Assembly: GCF_014217805.1 (NCBI RefSeq)
Contig: NZ_CP055156.1
Coordinates: forward strand, 5,214,585-5,278,584
Source: Adhaeribacter swui
GTDB lineage: Bacteria > Bacteroidota > Bacteroidia > Cytophagales > Hymenobacteraceae
Length of the DNA: 64,000 nt
Direction of reading: 5' to 3'
Shown: positions 25,810-34,751 of the stretch, in pieces
Position numbering within the stretch: position 1 is the first letter of the stretch
How the letters are laid out: every line of letters starts with the position of its first letter
Notes under the pieces: model-generated
Database searches by the model: none
What the model was told of the DNA's origin: nothing
What the model saw: the letters and a program-made list of their open reading frames with translations, nothing else
Program-made: the position numbers and the translations under genes

Positions 25810-26937
25810 CTATAATTTGCTCCGAAAGCTTAAAAAGGTCATGAGAGCAAACAACACAGCTATAAAAAACAATGCTATTCGTAAGTTTTGCCAATCTGCC
25901 AGAAAGCCAATAACGGGTGGGCCAAATAAAAAACCGGCATAGCCTACCGTAGTTACCATAGATAAACCTACCCCGGGCGGCAAACCGGGAGCATTGCCAG
26001 CAATGCTATAGGTGATGGGCACTACTGTGGCCAAGCCAAATCCAACTATTAAAAAACCCACGATAATTAAATAAGGTACCGGAAAGGCTAAGGCAATGCC
26101 TAAACCTATGAATGAAATGAAGCCGCTGTAAAGCAATAATGTTTTGTCCCCTAACTTCTCCCGCACCCGGTCTCCTAAAAGTCGGCCAACGGTCATGGCT
26201 AACGAGAAGGCTGCTAAGGCCAAGGGAGCCAAGGCTTCATCCGCGTGGGCAATGTTTTCCATGTAATTAGAACTCCAATCGGCAATGGCTCCTTCACCGG
26301 TCATGCCGCAGAAGGCAATTACCCCAATGCCCAGTAAAGCTTTGCTGGGTAACCGAAAACCGGCCCCCTCTTCTTCCGTAGATTCCTGCGGTTGATCCCG
26401 GATTAAATAATGCGCGGCAAACAAAACCAATACAAAACAACCAAGTACCACGCTGAGCAAATGGCCGAATAGCGAAATAGCAAACTTGGCAAATAAAGCC
26501 CCACTACCCGCCCCCAGCATCATTCCTACGCTAAATAGCGCATGAAACGACGACATGATGGGTTTTTTAAATTTTTGCTCTACCAGCACGGCTTGGGCGT
26601 TCATAGCTACATCCAGCAAACCCGCCGATACACCCACAAAATAAAACAATATGCGTACCTGCCATACTTCGGGTAATAACGGAATAAAAGGCACCAACGC
26701 GCAAAAAGCAATGGCTCCGCACAGAGTAATGGTACGGCTGCTGCTTTTTTGAATGAGCCACCCCGTAAACGGCATCGAAGATATAGCCCCCATGGATACA
26801 AAGAGCAATACCAAACCCAACGATTGATTATCGAGGTGGTAAATTTCCTGCACGCGGGGCAAGCGGGCAATCCAGTTTGCGTAAATAAAGCCGTTAATCA
26901 TAAAAATGATGTTAACGGCAAGCCGGTTAAATTTCAT
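25810..26937 (-). CDS. MFS transporter (YbjJ/fucose-permease-like)
   Basis: 375-residue inner-membrane permease with 12 predicted helices. The first half has NIIFMINGFIYANWIARLPR, GAISSMPFTGWLIQK, LLDVAMNAQAVLVE and MSSFHALFSVGMMLGAGSGALF. The second half has GAIADWSSNYMENI and MTVGRLLGDRVREKLG. The MNAQ and SSFHALFSVGM motifs are typical of the YbjJ/YfkF-like branch of the major facilitator superfamily; the substrate is unknown. It starts 11 bases after the thyA stop on the same strand, so the two are probably co-transcribed, although no functional link is known. Confidence 0.9.
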   Translation of the reverse strand: MKFNRLAVNIIFMINGFIYANWIARLPRVQEIYHLDNQSLGLVLLFVSMGAISSMPFTGWLIQKSSSRTITLCGAIAFCALVPFIPLLPEVWQVRILFYFVGVSAGLLDVAMNAQAVLVEQKFKKPIMSSFHALFSVGMMLGAGSGALFAKFAISLFGHLLSVVLGCFVLVLFAAHYLIRDQPQESTEEEGAGFRLPSKALLGIGVIAFCGMTGEGAIADWSSNYMENIAHADEALAPLALAAFSLAMTVGRLLGDRVREKLGDKTLLLYSGFISFIGLGIALAFPVPYLIIVGFLIVGFGLATVVPITYSIAGNAPGLPPGVGLSMVTTVGYAGFLFGPPVIGFLADWQNLRIALFFIAVLFALMTFLSFRSKL

Positions 26938-26948
26938 ATTTCCGGCTT

Positions 26949-27743
26949 CTATACAGCAACAGGTGCCTTTATGGCCGGATGCGGATTATAATTTTCGAGT
27001 TTAAAATCAGCGTAAGTAAAATCAAAAATAGAGGTAACCGCCGGGTTCAGGTGCATTTGGGGCAGCGGTCGTGGCTCGCGGTTTAGCTGCAATTCGGCTT
27101 GCTCCAAATGGTTCAGGTACAAATGTGTATCCCCGCCAGTCCAGATAAATTCACCGGGTTCTAACTGGCAAACCTGGGCTACCATTAAGGTAAGTAAAGC
27201 GTACGAAGCAATGTTAAACGGCACACCCAAAAACACGTCGGCGCTGCGCTGGTACAATTGGCAGGATAATTTACCATCGGCTACGTAAAACTGAAAAAAT
27301 GCGTGACATGGCGGCAACTTCATGTTATTTATTTCGGCCACGTTCCAGGCACTTACAATTAACCGGCGCGAATCGGGGTTGGCTTTTATCTGATTAATTA
27401 CCTGTGTAATCTGGTCGATGTGTCCGCCATCCGGTGTGGGCCAGCAGCGCCACTGCGAGCCGTATACCGGACCTAAATTGCCGTTTTCATCGGCCCATTC
27501 GTCCCAGATAGATACGCCATTATCTTTTAAATACTTGATATTCGTATCGCCTTTTAAAAACCACAACAACTCATGAATTATAGACTTGAGGTGCACCTTT
27601 TTAGTAGTAACCAACGGAAAACCATCGGTCAGATTAAAGCGCATCTGATACCCAAAAACGCTTAAAGTACCCGTACCGGTACGGTCTTTTTTCTTGGTAC
27701 CCGTATTTATAATATGATTCAGGAGGTGGAGGTATTGCTGCAT
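26949..27743 (-). CDS. thyA: Thymidylate synthase
   Basis: 264-residue ThyA, which methylates dUMP to dTMP with methylenetetrahydrofolate. Family marks are [17 protein letters not shown] (phosphate-binding Arg), the catalytic Cys146 in [32 protein letters not shown], and the C-terminal [14 protein letters not shown]. Length equals the E. coli enzyme. No dfrA (dihydrofolate reductase) gene follows; instead an MFS gene is coupled at 11 bases. A TAAATTTA sequence lies directly before the ATG on the minus strand and might be a -7 box for a near-leaderless message. Confidence 0.97.
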   Translation of the reverse strand: MQQYLHLLNHIINTGTKKKDRTGTGTLSVFGYQMRFNLTDGFPLVTTKKVHLKSIIHELLWFLKGDTNIKYLKDNGVSIWDEWADENGNLGPVYGSQWRCWPTPDGGHIDQITQVINQIKANPDSRRLIVSAWNVAEINNMKLPPCHAFFQFYVADGKLSCQLYQRSADVFLGVPFNIASYALLTLMVAQVCQLEPGEFIWTGGDTHLYLNHLEQAELQLNREPRPLPQMHLNPAVTSIFDFTYADFKLENYNPHPAIKAPVAV

Positions 27744-27880
27744 AAATTTACGTTGGCGAATAAAAAAACAGGCTTTTATAAGAAATTGGCGGTTTAAGAT
27801 AAGATCAAAATTTAAAAATTTTAAAAATCTACTATTTCTCTGTTGTTATCTTCCTAATACCTGATTCGTCAAAAATAAAA

Positions 27881-27904
27881 AAGTCCGCTTACAAAAGCAG
27901 ACTT
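27881..27904 (-). terminator. Terminator of the small secreted protein gene
   Basis: AAGTC-GCTT pairs with AAGC-GACTT around ACAA with one mismatch; on the minus strand a T-rich tract follows. The rest of the 27744-28047 stretch is AT-rich spacer. Confidence 0.65.
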
Positions 27905-28047
27905 TCCAGAATTTAATATTTTTAAAATTTTTATTCACTCACAGCTTCCGCCTAAAGTATTTAACTTAACCGTTGCTTGGTTTAGCCTAATAGAAATCAG
28001 GAAAGAATATCACATTAGCTTTTATCCTGCTTCTAGTCCTAAAGAAA

Positions 28048-28314
28048 CTAAGATTTTCTGCTGCAGTTGCTAAATACATATTCTACTTTAGCGTTACAAA
28101 TCCCGCTTTTCACAGTAGTTGTTTTTTCCGGAGCAACGCATACCTTATTAGCTGGTTTTACCTGATGGCTTGGCTTAGGCGCTATTTTGGTACTAACCGC
28201 CGGTTCCGGCAAATCGGCGAAGGATACTGTATTCACCAGCAAAGAGCCTTTTAAAGAAGAATTACCCGAATACGCTATCATAGAGCATACAAGGGCAAGA
28301 ACAATTTTTTTCAT
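28048..28314 (-). CDS. Small secreted protein, unknown function
   Basis: 88-residue protein when started at ATG 28314 (MKKIVLALVCSMIAYSGN), which gives a proper signal peptide. A longer frame from 28341 would put nine residues before it. The mature part is short, Pro/Lys-rich (PAVSTKIAPKPSHQVKPANK) and has three cysteines (in NKVCVAP, SGICNAK and FSNCSRK) that could form a disulfide. No family is recognised. It is divergent from the RND exporter gene, whose promoter box lies 50 bases upstream of this start. Confidence 0.6.
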   Translation of the reverse strand: MKKIVLALVCSMIAYSGNSSLKGSLLVNTVSFADLPEPAVSTKIAPKPSHQVKPANKVCVAPEKTTTVKSGICNAKVEYVFSNCSRKS

Positions 28315-28363
28315 GACGATAGTGGTTAAAAAATCAAACAATGAGGATTTAAATTGGGTTACT

Positions 28364-28371
28364 TACCTTTG
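28364..28371 (+). promoter_or_regulatory. Bacteroidota -7 promoter box (TACCTTTG) for the RND exporter
   Basis: Exact TAnnTTTG match ending only two bases before the first possible ATG (28374). Transcription would begin after that ATG, which favours the start at 28419. Confidence 0.55.
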
Positions 28372-28418
28372 TAATGGGTTCTATTGGGGAACGCCAAACC
28401 CGGGCGTTATATTTTGAA

Positions 28419-30713
28419 ATGCTATATAAAAAATTAAGTTATTTTGTTCTTACTCTTATTACGCTAATTACCTGCCTTAGTGTATTTTATACTACCCGGT
28501 TACGGTTTGATTATAACTTCGATCACTTTTTTCCCCGCCATGATCCGGATTTAGATTTTTATTTACAATACCGCGAAAAATTTGGTAACGATAACGATTA
28601 CCTATTGCTGGGCATCACCGCTGAAAAATCCATTTTTAATCAAACGTTTTTATCTAAAATTGATTCTTTAACCAAACAAATCGCTAAAATCCGGCACGTG
28701 GAGCAGGTGCAATCGCCCACTACCCTACGCAGCCCCATTATCGAAACTTTTGGCTTGTTTGAAGTACCCTACTTGCACACAAACGAACCCGGGCGGTATT
28801 TACAGGACAGCCTTACTATTTACCAGGAGCCCGGATTAGTAGGTACCCTTTTCTCGCCGGATGCAAAATCGGTTTCGTTGCTGATTCAAACTTCGCCGAA
28901 CTTAACTAAACTCCCCAGCGATTCGTTGCTGGTTACGCTTAAGCACAACCTACACACGCTCGGTTTACCTAACTACCACATTGCCGGCAAAGCGGTGGCA
29001 CAATCTATTTTCGTAGACCGGATGCGCTACGAGCTGGCTTTGTTTATGTCTATATCCATTGTAATGGTGGTTATTTTTCTGTACATCACTTTCCGGACGT
29101 GGTGGGGCGTGGTAATGCCTTTGCTGGTAGTTTTAATTTCTATTTGCTGGTCGATGGGCTTAATGGGTTTCACCAACACCACCATTGATTTAATGACCAT
29201 GCTTTTACCAACCATCATGTTTGTGGTGGGCATGTCGGACTCGGTGCATATTTTAACCCAGTACGTAACCGAAATAGCCGAAGGGAAACCCAAAAATCAG
29301 GCGATTATTACTACGGTAAAAGACGTGGGTTTAGCTACTTTTATTACAGCCATTACCACAGCCATTGGCTTTTTTACGTTACTTACCGCCGATATTGGCC
29401 CCATCCGCAATTTTGGGGCTTTTACGGGCGTGGCGGTTATTGTGGCTTACGTACTTTCCATGACCATGCTGCCGGCCATGATGCTGCTAATGCCGCTACC
29501 ACCCCGTACAGCCCCCAAAAAAGAAGCACTCACCTGGCCTTTTTTACTGCGGCGTTTGCTGTTGTTTGTGTTTCGGTTCCGGACTCAAATACTAGTCGCC
29601 ATTAGTCTGATTATCGTGGGTGCGGTATATTGCCTTACCCTAATCCGGATTGATACTACTTTATTGGATGACTTATCGGATAATGACCCGGTAAAGCTGG
29701 ATTTTAAATATTTTGAAGAAAACTTTGCCGGCGTGCGCCCTTTTGAGCTGTTCTTAAAAGCCGGCCCGAACCAAACCCTTTATAGTTTGCCGGTTCTTCG
29801 GGAAATAGAAGAAATAGAGCAATATCTGGGTAACACCTACGGGTTAAATTTTATTTTGTCGCCGGTTACGGTAGTAAAAACTTTAAACAAGGCCGTAAAT
29901 GGCGGTTCTCCCGGCTTTTATAAATTACCCGCTACTGAGGCCCAATGGCGTAAACTACAACAGCAATTAAAATTTTTTAAAAAAAGGCCCGAACTCACCC
30001 GGTTAGTAAGCACCGATTTAAAAGAAGGCCGATTGAGTGGCAAAATGGGGGATATTGGCAGCGCCAAAGCGACTAAGTTAAACAACCAGTTCCGGGAATT
30101 TATGCAAAAACAAACCAACCCGGCTTTGCTAAAAACTCACCTTACCGGCAGCTCAGTGTTACTGGATAAAAACAACGATACCCTCACCCGAGACTTAATG
30201 GAAGGTTTGCTGCTCGATATATTATTCATTGGAGCCATTGTGGGCTTTATGTTCCGCTCCTGGAAGATGATTGTCATTACTTTACTGCCCAATATTTTGC
30301 CCATTCTGTTAATCGGTGCTTTTATGGGTGTGGCAGATATTAACTTAAAAGTATCTACGTCCATTATTTTTACCATTGCTTTGGGCATTGCCATCGACGA
30401 TACCATCCATTTTATCAGCAAACTCAAGCTGGAGTTACTCGCGGGTAAATCGTTGTACTACGCTGTAAAACGCACGTACTTAACTACCGGTAAAGCCGTA
30501 ATTATTACGTCCTGTATTTTAATGGGCGGGTTTGGCACCTTAATTTTTTCGACGTTTGAAGGTACTTTTTACGTGGGCTTACTCATTAGTTTAACCTTAT
30601 TATTTGCCGTACTCTCAGATTTACTGTTACTTCCTATTCTGGTGGTGTACTTCTTCCGGCCTAAAAGTAAACCTGTATCCCAATCTGCCGAAATGCCGGT
30701 GCCGTTATCTTAA
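28419..30713 (+). CDS. RND-superfamily (MMPL/HAE3-type) exporter
   Basis: 764-residue inner-membrane protein built as two RND halves. Each half has one helix, a large periplasmic loop, and a cluster of five helices. The first cluster (residues ~205-370) carries FVVGMSDSVHILTQYVTEIA, and the second (~610-750) carries GIAIDDTIHFISKLKLELL. The paired acidic residues (MSD, IDD) fit proton relay sites of this family. The start at 28419 gives MLYKKLSYFVLTLITLIT, a good first helix; the ATG at 28374 lies on the promoter box. HAE3/MMPL members export hopanoids, lipids or other hydrophobic molecules; the substrate is unknown. It has no adjacent membrane-fusion or outer-membrane partner gene, as is usual for HAE3. 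Confidence 0.9.
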   Translation: MLYKKLSYFVLTLITLITCLSVFYTTRLRFDYNFDHFFPRHDPDLDFYLQYREKFGNDNDYLLLGITAEKSIFNQTFLSKIDSLTKQIAKIRHVEQVQSPTTLRSPIIETFGLFEVPYLHTNEPGRYLQDSLTIYQEPGLVGTLFSPDAKSVSLLIQTSPNLTKLPSDSLLVTLKHNLHTLGLPNYHIAGKAVAQSIFVDRMRYELALFMSISIVMVVIFLYITFRTWWGVVMPLLVVLISICWSMGLMGFTNTTIDLMTMLLPTIMFVVGMSDSVHILTQYVTEIAEGKPKNQAIITTVKDVGLATFITAITTAIGFFTLLTADIGPIRNFGAFTGVAVIVAYVLSMTMLPAMMLLMPLPPRTAPKKEALTWPFLLRRLLLFVFRFRTQILVAISLIIVGAVYCLTLIRIDTTLLDDLSDNDPVKLDFKYFEENFAGVRPFELFLKAGPNQTLYSLPVLREIEEIEQYLGNTYGLNFILSPVTVVKTLNKAVNGGSPGFYKLPATEAQWRKLQQQLKFFKKRPELTRLVSTDLKEGRLSGKMGDIGSAKATKLNNQFREFMQKQTNPALLKTHLTGSSVLLDKNNDTLTRDLMEGLLLDILFIGAIVGFMFRSWKMIVITLLPNILPILLIGAFMGVADINLKVSTSIIFTIALGIAIDDTIHFISKLKLELLAGKSLYYAVKRTYLTTGKAVIITSCILMGGFGTLIFSTFEGTFYVGLLISLTLLFAVLSDLLLLPILVVYFFRPKSKPVSQSAEMPVPLS

Positions 30714-30904
30714 TTAAACTCAAGTAATGCTGATTCATAACTTCGACAAATTTTTAAAATTTTTACTTTTCAGAACAGTTAGCAATCCTATAAATACCAA
30801 GGCGGCTTAGTCCCGGAAGCGGGTAAGGTTGTAAGAAGGAAAACTTTTTGCCTATCTTTCCTGGCAAAACCAATGGTTCTCTCTACTTATTTATTAGTAC
30901 TTGT

Positions 30905-31462
30905 ATGTTAAAAAAAACTTTGCTGATTTCGCTTTTACTGGTTTTTAATTTTACCCTTCTGGCCCAAACCCAGGATAGCTTACGGACTTTACTGAGCCAG
31001 CGCGAACAATTAGTAAAAGACTATCAGTTTTATAATGCCCAGAACAGCAACTTTTGGGGCAAAAAATCAAAAAAAGACTTACTCCGGATTATAGATACCT
31101 TAAAAGGAATCATCCGGAAAGACTCGGAAATTATAAATACCATTAAAACTACTACCCTGCGCCAAGCCGCCACCTTAACCGTAGAACAAAACAAAGTAAG
31201 CGAGCAATTAAAAGACGATAAGGTAGCCGTAGCCAATACCATATACACCTTAAAAACCCAGATTGCCAATTTAGAAAATCTGCAAAAATCGCGGCAGCGG
31301 AAAATAAACGAATTAACCAGCCAGGCCGAGCAAGAGCGCAACAAAAGAATTGACCGGGATAAAATTATTGCTTTAACCGGTATGGGTTTATTGGCATTGC
31401 TATTATATACTTTAAACCTTCGCCGGAAACTGGCCGCCTACACCGGTAAAAAAAGGCGCTAA
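30905..31462 (+). CDS. Secreted coiled-coil protein with C-terminal membrane anchor, unknown function
   Basis: 185-residue protein started at ATG 30905, which directly begins a signal peptide (MLKKTLLISLLLVFNFTLLAQ). Residues ~25-145 are strongly helical and heptad-like (LRTLLSQREQLVKDYQ, KDLLRIIDTLKGII, VSEQLKDDKVAVANTIYTLK, QIANLENLQKSRQRKINELT) and likely form a long coiled coil. A C-terminal hydrophobic helix (IIALTGMGLLALLLYTL, ~155-172) is followed by basic residues (RRKLAAYTGKKRR), which would keep the tail in the cytoplasm. This plan, with the coiled coil in the periplasm, suggests a spacer or envelope-organising protein. I know no named family. A frame from 30848 would add 19 residues before the signal peptide. 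Confidence 0.65.
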   Translation: MLKKTLLISLLLVFNFTLLAQTQDSLRTLLSQREQLVKDYQFYNAQNSNFWGKKSKKDLLRIIDTLKGIIRKDSEIINTIKTTTLRQAATLTVEQNKVSEQLKDDKVAVANTIYTLKTQIANLENLQKSRQRKINELTSQAEQERNKRIDRDKIIALTGMGLLALLLYTLNLRRKLAAYTGKKRR

Positions 31463-31632
31463 ACCCTGAGCCTGAATTTTTCAAAAAACAGGGACATCTA
31501 ACTTAACTGCTTACTTTAAAACAGCGAAACCTTTTGCCCCTAAAATTGATTATATAAGATGGTTTATAGTTTTTACCACTTACCTAAGCTACTGATTTTT
31601 AAAAAATTATTAGTAGCGAATTAAATAACTAA

Positions 31633-33594
31633 ATGATAGACATTTTAGAAGAATTAAGGCGCACGCAAGCCTTACTCAAAATAGAGCAAGAAGAAGACTT
31701 AAATCAGTATAAGTTAAAAAGTACCCGTAGCCCCATTAGCGAAAGAAAAGAAAATGGTTTGTGCTGGTATCCCATTGTTATTACTAAAACCGAAATTGGC
31801 TTTGGCAGTAAAGTAGTGGTGGAACTGGAACGCACCCAGGGTAAAGATCAACTGCATTTATTTCAGACGGGCAAAGCCGCCCAGATTTTTTCCAATGCTT
31901 CGGGGGCGCAAGGCCACGACGGACAAGTACTTACGGGTGTAATTACCAGCTTAAAGCGAAATAAACTCACGCTTGCTACCACCAAAGAAGATTTACCCGA
32001 TTGGATCGACGAAGGAAAATTGGGCATTGACTTAACCTTCGACGAGATGAGTTACCGCGAAATGGAAATTGCCTTGCGCAAGGTAATGGACGCGGAAAAA
32101 AGCCGCTTAGCCCAGTTGCGGGACATTGTATTGGGGTTGGAACCGGCCCGTTTCCGGGAAAACAAAGGCTACCTACCGATTCCGGAATTAAACGAATCGC
32201 AAAACCAAGCGGTACAAAATATCGAACTGGCTAAAGACGTAGCCATTATTCACGGACCGCCGGGCACCGGCAAAACTACTACCCTGGTGCAAGCCATTAT
32301 GCGCACTTTACAAAGCGAACGCCGCTTGTTGGTGTGCGCGCCCAGCAACACCGCCGTCGACTTACTTATCGAAAAACTAGCCGCTCAGGATATCAACGTT
32401 ATCCGGATTGGAAACCCTTCGCGGGTGTCGGATTTGCTCTTGGAACATACCCTGGATGCCCAGATTATGGCGCATCGGGATTATAAAAACATTAAACTGC
32501 TGCGCAAAAATGCCGAAGAGTACAAATCCATGGCTTTTCAGTTTAAGCGCAAGTTTGGCTGGGAAGAACGGGAACAGCGTCGCTTAATGAAAGAAGAAAG
32601 CCGCCGCATGCTGCAGGAAGCCGAAAACCTGGAACGGTATATTATTGAAGATTTGCTCGACCGGGTGCAGGTAATTACCTGTACGCTGGTAGGTTCGGCT
32701 AACCGGGTAATCCGGCATTTAACCTACGACACGGTATTTATCGACGAAGCGGCGCAGGCCCTGGAACCGGCATGTTGGATCCCCATCACGCGGGCTAACC
32801 GGGTTATTCTGGCGGGCGATCATTGCCAGCTACCTCCTACCGTAAAATCCCTGGAAGCAGATAAAAAAGGTTTAAGCAAAACTTTGTTCGAGAAGTGCAT
32901 CGAGCGGCAACCTGAGGTAGCCGTAATGTTAAAAACGCAATACCGCATGCACGAGCAAATTATGAGTTTCTCGAACCAACAATTTTACGGGGGCGAATTA
33001 ACGGCCCACGATAGTGTAGCCGCGGCCGACCTGGAAGCTTTTCACGAGATATTCGCGGGTAATTTAGCTGTAGAGTTTATTGATACCGCCGGTTGCGGCT
33101 TTACCGAAAAAGCTTTTTTCGAAAGTTCCAGCGTGGCTAACCCCGAAGAAGCGGATTTATTGTTGCAGCATATTCTACATTTACTTAAAGATTACGATGT
33201 AACCCAAATGCCGGAGCACCCTTTAAAAATCGGCATTATTTCGCCATACCGGGCTCAAATTAATTACTTAAAAGACGAAATGGAGCACCAGCCGCAATTA
33301 GCTGATTTGCAAAACCGGCGCTTGTTATCGGTAGGTACTGTTGATTCTTTTCAGGGACAAGAGCGTGATATTATTTACATCAGCATGGTACGTAGCAACG
33401 ATGCGGGTGAAATTGGCTTTTTAGCGGACATCCGGCGCATGAATGTGGCCATGACCCGCGCCCGGAAAAAACTGGTTATTGTGGGCGACAGCGCTACCTT
33501 AACCCGGCACCCTTTTTACACCGATTTTTTAAATTATACCGAAAGCATTGGTGCATATAAAAGTGCCTGGGAGCTGACCCATATTTCAGAATAG
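31633..33594 (+). CDS. SF1B DNA/RNA helicase (IGHMBP2/UPF1-like, AAA_11/AAA_12)
   Basis: 653-residue superfamily 1 helicase. An N-terminal beta-barrel-like region (residues ~40-125) precedes the two RecA-like domains. Motif I is GPPGTGKTTT (208-217), motif II is FIDEAAQALEP, motif III is ILAGDHCQLPPT, motif IV is LKTQYRMHEQI, motif V is VGTVDSFQGQERDIIYISMVRSN and motif VI is NVAMTRARKKLVIVGD. A charged insertion (~290-345, KRKFGWEEREQRRLMKEES) matches the stalk found in IGHMBP2-type enzymes. Bacterial members are uncharacterised to my knowledge; 5'-3' unwinding in repair or RNA metabolism is expected. It is a monocistron. Confidence 0.93.
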   Translation: MIDILEELRRTQALLKIEQEEDLNQYKLKSTRSPISERKENGLCWYPIVITKTEIGFGSKVVVELERTQGKDQLHLFQTGKAAQIFSNASGAQGHDGQVLTGVITSLKRNKLTLATTKEDLPDWIDEGKLGIDLTFDEMSYREMEIALRKVMDAEKSRLAQLRDIVLGLEPARFRENKGYLPIPELNESQNQAVQNIELAKDVAIIHGPPGTGKTTTLVQAIMRTLQSERRLLVCAPSNTAVDLLIEKLAAQDINVIRIGNPSRVSDLLLEHTLDAQIMAHRDYKNIKLLRKNAEEYKSMAFQFKRKFGWEEREQRRLMKEESRRMLQEAENLERYIIEDLLDRVQVITCTLVGSANRVIRHLTYDTVFIDEAAQALEPACWIPITRANRVILAGDHCQLPPTVKSLEADKKGLSKTLFEKCIERQPEVAVMLKTQYRMHEQIMSFSNQQFYGGELTAHDSVAAADLEAFHEIFAGNLAVEFIDTAGCGFTEKAFFESSSVANPEEADLLLQHILHLLKDYDVTQMPEHPLKIGIISPYRAQINYLKDEMEHQPQLADLQNRRLLSVGTVDSFQGQERDIIYISMVRSNDAGEIGFLADIRRMNVAMTRARKKLVIVGDSATLTRHPFYTDFLNYTESIGAYKSAWELTHISE

Positions 33595-33635
33595 CCGTAT
33601 ACCCAAAATTAATCTGGTAAGCTTAATTATATTCT

Positions 33636-33643
33636 TACCTTTG
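33636..33643 (+). promoter_or_regulatory. Bacteroidota promoter: TACCTTTG with upstream TCTG
   Basis: Exact TAnnTTTG -7 box, with TCTG at 33613-33616 (one mismatch to the TTTG -33 element) spaced by 19 bases; the ATG is at 33666. This is the best-formed promoter I see in the window. Confidence 0.6.
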
Positions 33644-33665
33644 TTCACCTAAACTCAAACGATAT

Positions 33666-34178
33666 ATGAAAATCAGCAATAATACCGTAGTGTCGCTCAC
33701 CTACGACCTTAGCGTAATAGACGAAAACGGCCAAAAGAGCCACGTAGAAACTGCCGGCAACGACAACCCTATGGTTTTTCTGTACGGTGTTAGCGGTTTG
33801 CCCGACAAATTTGAAGAACATCTCAACGGTTTGGAAGAAGGCGCTACTTTTTCTTTTTCGCTGGAATCAGAAGATGGCTACGGTGACTACGACGAGAACG
33901 CGCTGGTAAATATTCCGAAAAATGTTTTTGAGGTAGATGGCGCTATTCCGGATGGCATGTTGGAACCCGGCAACTTTATACCGATGGCCGACAGCGAAGG
34001 CAATCAAATGCAAGGCCAGGTAGTGGAAGTAGGCGATGAGGAAGTACAAATGGATTTTAACCACCCTTTAGCGGGCAAAACCATGCACTTCGATGGCAAA
34101 GTGGTAGGTGTGCGCGAAGCTACTAAAGAAGAATTAGCGCACGGTCACGTTCACGGCGAACACGGTCATCATCATTAA
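33666..34178 (+). CDS. slyD: FKBP-type peptidyl-prolyl isomerase, SlyD-like
   Basis: 170-residue cytosolic proline isomerase and chaperone. The FKBP domain is split by an insert-in-flap domain, as in SlyD: VVSLTYDLSVIDENG, FLYGVSGLPDKFEEHLNGL and SLESEDGYGDYDE precede the insert (~70-125, ending GQVVEVGDEEVQMDFNHPLAG), and KTMHFDGKVVGVREATKEEL completes the FKBP fold. The C-terminus is a short His-rich tail (HGHVHGEHGHHH, residues 159-170), which in SlyD binds nickel and other metals. The tail is shorter than the E. coli one and lacks cysteines. Confidence 0.93.
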   Translation: MKISNNTVVSLTYDLSVIDENGQKSHVETAGNDNPMVFLYGVSGLPDKFEEHLNGLEEGATFSFSLESEDGYGDYDENALVNIPKNVFEVDGAIPDGMLEPGNFIPMADSEGNQMQGQVVEVGDEEVQMDFNHPLAGKTMHFDGKVVGVREATKEELAHGHVHGEHGHHH

Positions 34179-34203
34179 TCTAGATCAAAATTTATTAAAA
34201 TTT

Positions 34204-34231
34204 AAAGCGGGAAATACCATCCCGCTTTTTT
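34204..34231 (+). terminator. Terminator of slyD
   Basis: AAAGCGGGA (34204-34212) pairs with TCCCGCTTT (34220-34228) around seven bases and is followed by more T, 25 bases after the stop. Confidence 0.85.
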
Positions 34232-34310
34232 TATGAGTTATTTGGAATAATGTTCACTGGTTTGCAAAGCTTAACTGGTTGTTAGCAGGTTATCGTTCGA
34301 GCTTTTACCT

Positions 34311-34560
34311 ACTATGGCGCGGAAGTTACTTCCGTGACTTGCTATTTGAGCGGTAAATTCTCGTTTGCATAGCTGCTGATGTTGCTTTATTGTTGAGTGG
34401 AGTTGTTTCATTGTTAAGGTCTGATTCTTTTTGTCTTGACACAAAAAGAACAAAAAAAACGCAAGACGCTCAAAACTCGCTGAACAAAGGGACAGTTTAG
34501 CGTCAATGCTTGCACCTGGAACGGCTATCTGTTGCATAGTTGGCTAGCAGAATTTTAAAT
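34311..34560 (-). repeat. Dispersed structured repeat, copy C
   Basis: Copy in the opposite orientation to those at 17.1 and 62.1 kb. It shows CTATGGCGCGGAAGTTACTTCC (as the reverse complement of the GGAAGTAAATCCGCGCCATAG box) in two parts at 34312-34333, GCATAGCTGCTGA (34368-34380), the hairpin TTCTTTTTGT/ACAAAAAGAA around CTTGAC (34425-34450), GACGCT...AGCGTC (34465-34504) and TGTTGCATAG (34530-34539). It ends in a TTTTAAAA cluster (34551-34580). A short frame on the minus strand here (34271-34537) is not a gene. The rest of 34179-34751 is AT-rich. Confidence 0.85.
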
Positions 34561-34751
34561 TTTAAAAGTTTTAAAATTTTATTCGTATATCTATTTTGTC
34601 CTTCAGAAGGAAACTTATTTGCTAGACGAGATTATTTTAAAATACAAGAAACCTAAAATACGACACACCTTTATTCTGATTGCATAGGTAGTTTACCCGA
34701 AAGCGCTCTTCCAATTACATGGCTAATAGTTCAGGTATAAACTCGATCAAC

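Noticed and set aside
25488-25942. Two short rightward frames next to the AT-rich kilobase
   Set aside because: One runs through a 51-bp palindrome and the other is antisense to the MFS transporter; neither has protein-like composition or a promoter.
34271-34537. 88-codon minus-strand frame in repeat copy C
   Set aside because: Same reason: it lies on the repeat, has no family pattern, and is broken in copies A, B and D.
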